Below are positions 59,127-64,000 of a stretch of DNA of 64,000 bases, piece by piece. This stretch comes from Astragalus membranaceus (Eukaryota; Streptophyta; Magnoliopsida; Fabales; Fabaceae): positions 31,801,109-31,865,108 of the forward strand of contig CM076849.1 in NCBI GenBank assembly GCA_039519185.1. The letters are read 5' to 3'. Numbering within the stretch: position 1 is the first letter of the stretch; every line of letters starts with the position of its first letter. Below the pieces are notes generated by a model, which was given only the letters and a program-made list of their open reading frames with translations, made no database searches and was not told the origin of the DNA. A program made the translations under genes and the position numbers.

Positions 59127-62100
59127 CCATTTGGGCCTGGTCCTGTTCCTTCGGCCCTTTCTCTTAGCAATTGGCACATTATAATCATCATAAGGTTCCA
59201 GCATTTCTTGTTCAGCAGCAGAGTCCATAACATCCCTTCCCTCTTCCACAAAAACCTTGTCCTCAAGGTTTAAATTAGGATAGTTCTTCTTGATATCAGT
59301 GAGTAACTCCCAGGTAGCATCTTCAGGTTGCAGACCTTCCCACTGGATTAATACCTTCTGCTGTGATGTATCAGTGTCCTTCTTCCAGTCAATAACAGCA
59401 AGTGGCCTGATCACAGGCTGATCGTGATGAGCTTCTGCAGGTAAATCAGGACTTGGAGGCTCATTTCCATAGCAAGGTTTCAGCTGGGACACGTGGAAAA
59501 CAGAGTGAATTTTGCTGGTTGCAGGAAGTTCAACTTCAAATGCTGCATTTCCAATGCCTTTCAACAATTTATATGGACCATAGTACCTCTTAGAGAGTTT
59601 GTGATTAACCCTCCCAGATACAGAGATCTGCCTGTAAGGCCTCAACTTGACATAAACAAGGTCTCCTTGCTTGAAAGGATGTTGTTTCCTGTGTTTGTCT
59701 GCAAAATACTTCATGGTTTCTTGAGCCTTCTTAAGTTTCTTCTTCAATAGTTCCAGTATTTCCTCCCTGTCAGTGAGTTCAGTATCAAGTGCCTCAATGT
59801 GACTAGATCCCAGCAAGTATTGAGGTAAGGAAGGAGGATTTTTACCATACACAATTTGAAAAGGGGTGTAACCAGTAGCTGTGTGTTGCGAAGTGTTGTA
59901 ATGCCATTCTGCCCAATGTAGATATTTACCCCAAGTCTGAGGTTGATTGTGAGCAAAACACCTCAAATATTGTTGTAAGGCCTTGTTGACAATCTCAGTT
60001 TGCCCATCACTTTGTGGGTGATAAGCTGAGGACATTCTCAGTTTTGTGCCACTAAGACGAAATAATTCTTTCCAAAATTTACTCAGGAAAATAGGATCTC
60101 TGTCAGAAACTATGCTTTTAGGCATACCATGCAACTTACAAACCATTCTAGCAAACAAATCAGCCACCTTAATAGCAGAAAAATTAGTAGGCAGCATGCC
60201 AAAGTGAGCTGCTTTAGAAAATCTATCAACTACCACTAATATCACTGAGTTGTTTTGGAAAGAAGGGAGCCCCACAATAAAATCAAGAGATATGTCTTCC
60301 CATACCCCATTAGGAATTGGTAGTGGCTGAAGCAAACCATTTGGTGAGTGTGTGGGATGTTTAGTGTGTTGACATATGTGACAAGCTTTCACAAAGTTAG
60401 TAACATCCAGTTTCATGCCCTCCCAATACACATTTTCTTTCAGACGTCCTAATGTCTTTTGAATACCACTATGTCCCCTAACTAGTGAAGAGTGAAATTC
60501 CTCAAGTAATAATTGTTTAAAGGCAGAATTTGAGGGAAGATAAAGTTTACCTTTGAAATATAGAATATCATTGATCACTTTGAAGTCTGGAAGTGTATCT
60601 GGCAGTGTTCTCACTTTCTGCACTAGCTCTTTGTAAGTGGTATCCTGCTGCAAGGATGTTTGTAGTTGCTGGAAAAATTCCCCATGAGGAATAGTGATGG
60701 CCAGACATGTAGCAGCAGTTCCATGTGCTCGGGAGAGAGCATCAGCTACACGGTTCTGAGCTCCTGGCTTGTAAACAATTTCATAGTTGTACCCCAACAG
60801 TTTAGCTAGGTAGAATTGTTGCTCCGGGGTTTGTATGACTTGAGTCATGAGTTCTCTTAAGCTCCTTTGGTCCGTATGGATTGTAAACTTTCTGCCAAGA
60901 AGATAAGTCCTCCATTTTTTCACTGCAGATGTAATGGCACACAGTTCTCGCACATAGGTGGAAGAATTTAACAGCTTTGGACAGAACTTTCTGCTGTAAT
61001 AACAGATAGGGTGTCCCCTTTGGCACAGTACAGCGCCCATACCGAGTCCTGATGCATCAGTTTCCAGTATAAAATCTTCCTCAAAGTTAGGTAAAGCCAA
61101 TACAGGGGCTTCGGACATGGCTTGTTTGAGCTTGTCAAAAGCTGTTTGAGCTGCAGAAGTCCATTGAAAGGCATCTTTCCTGAGTAATTCTGTCAAAGGA
61201 GCAGCTATGGTGGCATAATGGTTCACAAATTTCCTGTAAAAACCTGTTAGACCTAAGAATCCCCTCAGTTCCTTCACTGTTTTTGGACAAGGCCAAGCTG
61301 TCATAGCCTTAATTTTCTCAGGATCTGGCCCTACCCCTTGAGCAGACACAATATGACCAAGATAGGCCATGGAAGATTGGCCAAAAGTGCACTTTGACTG
61401 TTTCAGAAAAAAATGATTATCCAACAAGCATTTAAACACCAATTCCAAGTGTTGAAGATGATCTTCCATGTTCTTACTGTATACCAAAATGTCGTCAAAA
61501 AAAACAATAACAAATTGACGTAAATAAGGTTGGAAGAGAAGATTCATTGTAGTTTGGAAAGTAGAGGGAGCATTACACAACCCAAATGGCATCACTAAGA
61601 ACTCATAGTGGCCTTGGTGTGTTCTAAAAGCAGTTTTCTCAACGTCCTCGGAGGCCATTCTGATTTGGTGATAACCCGAGCGTAAGTCCAGCTTGGAAAA
61701 ACAGTGAGTTCCATGTAATTCATCAAGAAGTTCATCAATAGCCGGGATAGGAAATCTATCCTTCACCGTAATAGAGTTCAAGGCACGATAATCCACGCAA
61801 AAACGCCAAGAACCATCCTTCTTGCGTACCAATAAGACTGGTGAAGAGAAGGCACTGTTACTGGCCTGAATAATCCCTTGGCCAAGCATTTCAGAAATCT
61901 GTTTCTCTATCTCATCCTTTTGAAACTGAGGATAACGATATGGTCTCACATTAACAGGGTTTGAATTGGCAATGAGGGGTATGTGATGATCTGTGGTACG
62001 GTTGGGGGGTAATGTGTTTGGTTGAGTAAAGAGTGGGCCATAGGTAGTGAGGAGTGTTTGGATCTCCGAGGGAATGGGCAGGTCTGTAGTCTGTTCAGTA

Positions 62101-63674
62101 TGTGGCAATTGAAATTGAAGACAAGTATCAATAGCATTTGTGGAAAATAGTCTTTTAAGTTGGTGGAAAGAAGCTTCAGTAGGTGTGGGCAAGGGTAGGC
62201 CAGTGAGTGTGATGATGTTTCCTTGGTCACAAAAGCTTAGCGTCAGTTTGTCATAATCAGTGATAACAGGACCTAATGTTTTGAGCCATTGTATACCTAA
62301 GACCATTTCAGCACCACTAATGGGGAGGACAAACAGGTCAATGGTGAAGGTGTGATTGCCAACTTGGAGAGGAATGTTTTGACACTTATAAGCACAGTTG
62401 AGTTCCTCACCATTACCTACAAGGACTTGGAATTCTTTGGAAGGTGTAAGGGTCAATCCTAATTGTTTGGCTATACGGCCTTGAATGAAATTATGTGTGC
62501 TGCCACTATCTACTAGAATGGTGAGGGCTTGTTTGTTGATGGTTCCTAAAATGCGAAGTGTTTGAGGGATGGTGTGGCCTAAGAGGGCATGTAGGCTGAT
62601 ATGAGGGGTGTTGATAGTGTTTGGAGGGTCTTGTGGTGCTGCAGGAGAGGGTTGTTGTATGATATTGGTAAGGGTTTCAGCAATAGCATCTGGTGTGGGA
62701 TCTGGTTGATCAGGTTCAGCTATGAGAATGAAAAACTGACGTTTGCATCGGTGACCAGGTTGGAAACGCTCATCACAGTTATAACAAAGGCCTTTTTCCC
62801 GGCGGGCTTGGAGTTCTATGGGTGTGAGTCGTTTGATTGGGGTTTGTTTGGTGTTGTTTGCAGGGGTATTAGGGTTAGTAGTGAGTGCAGGACGTGAACT
62901 AGCAGGTTTGGTCACTGTGGTAGGGTTTTCTTTGGAAAGATTATCAGGTTTACGGTACTGATAATGTGAGACTTTATCATTAAACTTAGATTCTTGTAAT
63001 TTAGCAAGACTAATAGCATGAGAAAGAGAAATAGGTTGAAACGCTTGTACCTCGCGACGTATTTCTGGCTTTAGTCCAGAAATGAAGCAACTCTGATAGA
63101 ACTGTGGAGCAAGACCTGTGATACGATTAGCCAGTGTTTCGAACTCGTTCTGATACTCCTTCACGGTGGTCGTTTGACAAAGTTTGAACAGAGCTCCTTT
63201 GGGATCCTCGAACTGAGACGGTGCGAAACGCAGCTCCAAGGCGTGCAAGAATGTCTGCCATGAATAGAGGTGACCATTAGCATGCATCCATTGAAACCAG
63301 GTCAAGGCGTCACCCTCCATGTAGAAAGCAGCAATGTTGAGTCGTTGGTCTTCTGGGGTTCGATGGAACTCAAAGAACTGATTGATTTTAAAAATCCACC
63401 CCAAAGCGTCGGTGCCGTCGAAACGGGGAATATCGAGTTTGATGGTGGTAGGGGAGAAACCATGGTTGAGCTGTGGACCAAGACCCATCGCTGGAAAACC
63501 CGGAGGTCCGAATCGCGTACGCAACTGGTTGAGCTCCGTGGTAATCGTGGTCAGATTGTTGTTGAAAGCTTCCTGGGTTTGGCGAATCTCAGCTTGGAAT
63601 TCTTGTTGGCTATTGAGTATCCATGCTAGGGTTTGAGCGAGATCAGGTGGTGGCGGCGGAGGATCGGAGGCCAT
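59109..63674 (-). CDS. Gag-pol polyprotein of a chromodomain Ty3/gypsy element, intact
   Basis: I start at MASDPPPPPP (63674), the first ATG after the LTR; the open frame extends 20 codons upstream but into LTR sequence. The 1,521-residue frame has no stop. Order: gag (FDGTDALGWIFKINQFF), zinc knuckle with CYNCDERFQPGHRC (about residue 300), protease (ILVDSGSTHNFI, about 395), reverse transcriptase with FFDDILVYS (about 700), RNase H (ETDASGLGMGAVL), integrase with an HHCC zinc region (RGHSG...ACHICQ) and catalytic D, D and E residues (LDFIVGLP, SDRDPIF, SDGQTEIVN), and a chromodomain (VLIQWEGLQPEDATWEL, about 1430). The chromodomain is known to steer chromovirus integration into marked chromatin. 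All catalytic motifs are present, so it may be autonomous. Confidence 0.96.
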   Translation of the reverse strand: MASDPPPPPPDLAQTLAWILNSQQEFQAEIRQTQEAFNNNLTTITTELNQLRTRFGPPGFPAMGLGPQLNHGFSPTTIKLDIPRFDGTDALGWIFKINQFFEFHRTPEDQRLNIAAFYMEGDALTWFQWMHANGHLYSWQTFLHALELRFAPSQFEDPKGALFKLCQTTTVKEYQNEFETLANRITGLAPQFYQSCFISGLKPEIRREVQAFQPISLSHAISLAKLQESKFNDKVSHYQYRKPDNLSKENPTTVTKPASSRPALTTNPNTPANNTKQTPIKRLTPIELQARREKGLCYNCDERFQPGHRCKRQFFILIAEPDQPDPTPDAIAETLTNIIQQPSPAAPQDPPNTINTPHISLHALLGHTIPQTLRILGTINKQALTILVDSGSTHNFIQGRIAKQLGLTLTPSKEFQVLVGNGEELNCAYKCQNIPLQVGNHTFTIDLFVLPISGAEMVLGIQWLKTLGPVITDYDKLTLSFCDQGNIITLTGLPLPTPTEASFHQLKRLFSTNAIDTCLQFQLPHTEQTTDLPIPSEIQTLLTTYGPLFTQPNTLPPNRTTDHHIPLIANSNPVNVRPYRYPQFQKDEIEKQISEMLGQGIIQASNSAFSSPVLLVRKKDGSWRFCVDYRALNSITVKDRFPIPAIDELLDELHGTHCFSKLDLRSGYHQIRMASEDVEKTAFRTHQGHYEFLVMPFGLCNAPSTFQTTMNLLFQPYLRQFVIVFFDDILVYSKNMEDHLQHLELVFKCLLDNHFFLKQSKCTFGQSSMAYLGHIVSAQGVGPDPEKIKAMTAWPCPKTVKELRGFLGLTGFYRKFVNHYATIAAPLTELLRKDAFQWTSAAQTAFDKLKQAMSEAPVLALPNFEEDFILETDASGLGMGAVLCQRGHPICYYSRKFCPKLLNSSTYVRELCAITSAVKKWRTYLLGRKFTIHTDQRSLRELMTQVIQTPEQQFYLAKLLGYNYEIVYKPGAQNRVADALSRAHGTAATCLAITIPHGEFFQQLQTSLQQDTTYKELVQKVRTLPDTLPDFKVINDILYFKGKLYLPSNSAFKQLLLEEFHSSLVRGHSGIQKTLGRLKENVYWEGMKLDVTNFVKACHICQHTKHPTHSPNGLLQPLPIPNGVWEDISLDFIVGLPSFQNNSVILVVVDRFSKAAHFGMLPTNFSAIKVADLFARMVCKLHGMPKSIVSDRDPIFLSKFWKELFRLSGTKLRMSSAYHPQSDGQTEIVNKALQQYLRCFAHNQPQTWGKYLHWAEWHYNTSQHTATGYTPFQIVYGKNPPSLPQYLLGSSHIEALDTELTDREEILELLKKKLKKAQETMKYFADKHRKQHPFKQGDLVYVKLRPYRQISVSGRVNHKLSKRYYGPYKLLKGIGNAAFEVELPATSKIHSVFHVSQLKPCYGNEPPSPDLPAEAHHDQPVIRPLAVIDWKKDTDTSQQKVLIQWEGLQPEDATWELLTDIKKNYPNLNLEDKVFVEEGRDVMDSAAEQEMLEPYDDYNVPIAKRKGRRNRTRPKWSNDHV

Positions 63675-64000
63675 GTCAATGAAAAAGCACCAAATGTTAG
63701 GTACCTGGGTCGTAAATGAGAGAGAGCAAGACAAAGGGAATCTTTGAAAAAAAAGAAATAGGGTTTACTCCGTGAGTGGAGTGGACTCTTAGCAATTTTG
63801 CTTAATTGAATGCCTGCCATTATTTCTTGAATACCTCAGTACATATAGTCACCATAGAGTAATTGACAGCTGTCCAAAGGACACTACAGCTAATACATGA
63901 GGATAATTTCTACAGTAATATCTAGGACTACTAGGTCACCTAGAATGTTCTTAAAGTGGCAAAGCATGAAAATACAAACAATTCAAACATGATCATTGGA

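Larger units (their letters stand above)
58822..64000 (-). mobile_element. Ty3/gypsy chromovirus (Reina-like), intact inside the window
   Basis: A direct repeat of about 305 bp lies at 58822-59126 and 63695-64000, identical apart from one A in a homopolymer. On the minus strand the right copy is the 5' LTR and the left copy the 3' LTR, both ending GGTACCTAACA. One uninterrupted gag-pol frame lies between. The window cuts the 5' LTR, so its TG start and the target duplication are not visible. Short LTRs, a single long frame and a C-terminal chromodomain fit the Reina type of plant chromoviruses. Near-identical LTRs point to a recent insertion. Confidence 0.92.

Overview
This window is nuclear DNA from a flowering plant, probably a papilionoid legume. 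The evidence is spliceosomal introns with GT-AG borders, a plant-specific PLATZ transcription factor, and a set of typical plant transposons, including a 332-bp TRIM of a type I associate with legumes from memory. Only one host gene looks intact, the PLATZ gene at 16360-17744. Almost everything else is transposable elements, many nested in each other, with AT-rich spacer between them. I found no bacterial-type operon, CRISPR array or defence island.

Layout. 1-876 and 9761-10030 look like organelle-derived DNA split by an 8.9-kb CACTA (En/Spm) transposon at 877-9757. That element has a TAA target duplication and carries two spliced genes on the minus strand: a TNP2-type transposase (3848-7454) and a Ptta/En/Spm-type second protein (1648-3650). 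Its right third looks like a second, head-to-tail CACTA derivative with its own promoter and a 143-bp inverted repeat. A truncated relative ends at 11051. A hAT-type MITE (14564-15134) precedes the PLATZ gene. After a copia scrap (18848-19276) come a Mutator-like element with long inverted ends (21009-22015), a Helitron 3' end at 22055 with a tandem array, a Stowaway MITE (24076-24373), and a deleted Ty3/gypsy element with 409-bp LTRs (24672-27425).

27554-33832 is a minus-strand Helitron with a second, related Helitron (29402-32977, plus strand) inside it. Then come a CACTA-like end (34343), a LINE remnant (about 35430-37740, minus), a SINE (38706-38908) and a Ty1/copia element (38976-46335). 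The copia element is broken by stops, frameshifts and a deletion, carries an in-frame 55-residue duplication, and is interrupted by a 2.3-kb solo LTR (43361-45671). Next are a SINE (47555-47722), a second hAT MITE (48499-49197) and a stretch with CACTA-like subterminal repeats on both sides of a truncated poly(A)-binding-protein pseudogene (about 50820-55361). A gypsy gag remnant, a SINE (56604-56809) and the TRIM (56998-57329) follow. The window ends in an apparently intact chromodomain Ty3/gypsy element (58822 to beyond 64000, minus strand).

The elements do not form a pathway. The only genes that could act together are the two CACTA genes, which together could mobilise that element and its non-autonomous relatives, and the single gag-pol ORF of the terminal gypsy element. 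The boundaries of most elements rest on matched target-site duplications read directly from the sequence. Splice models rest on GT-AG borders that keep frame from exon to exon.
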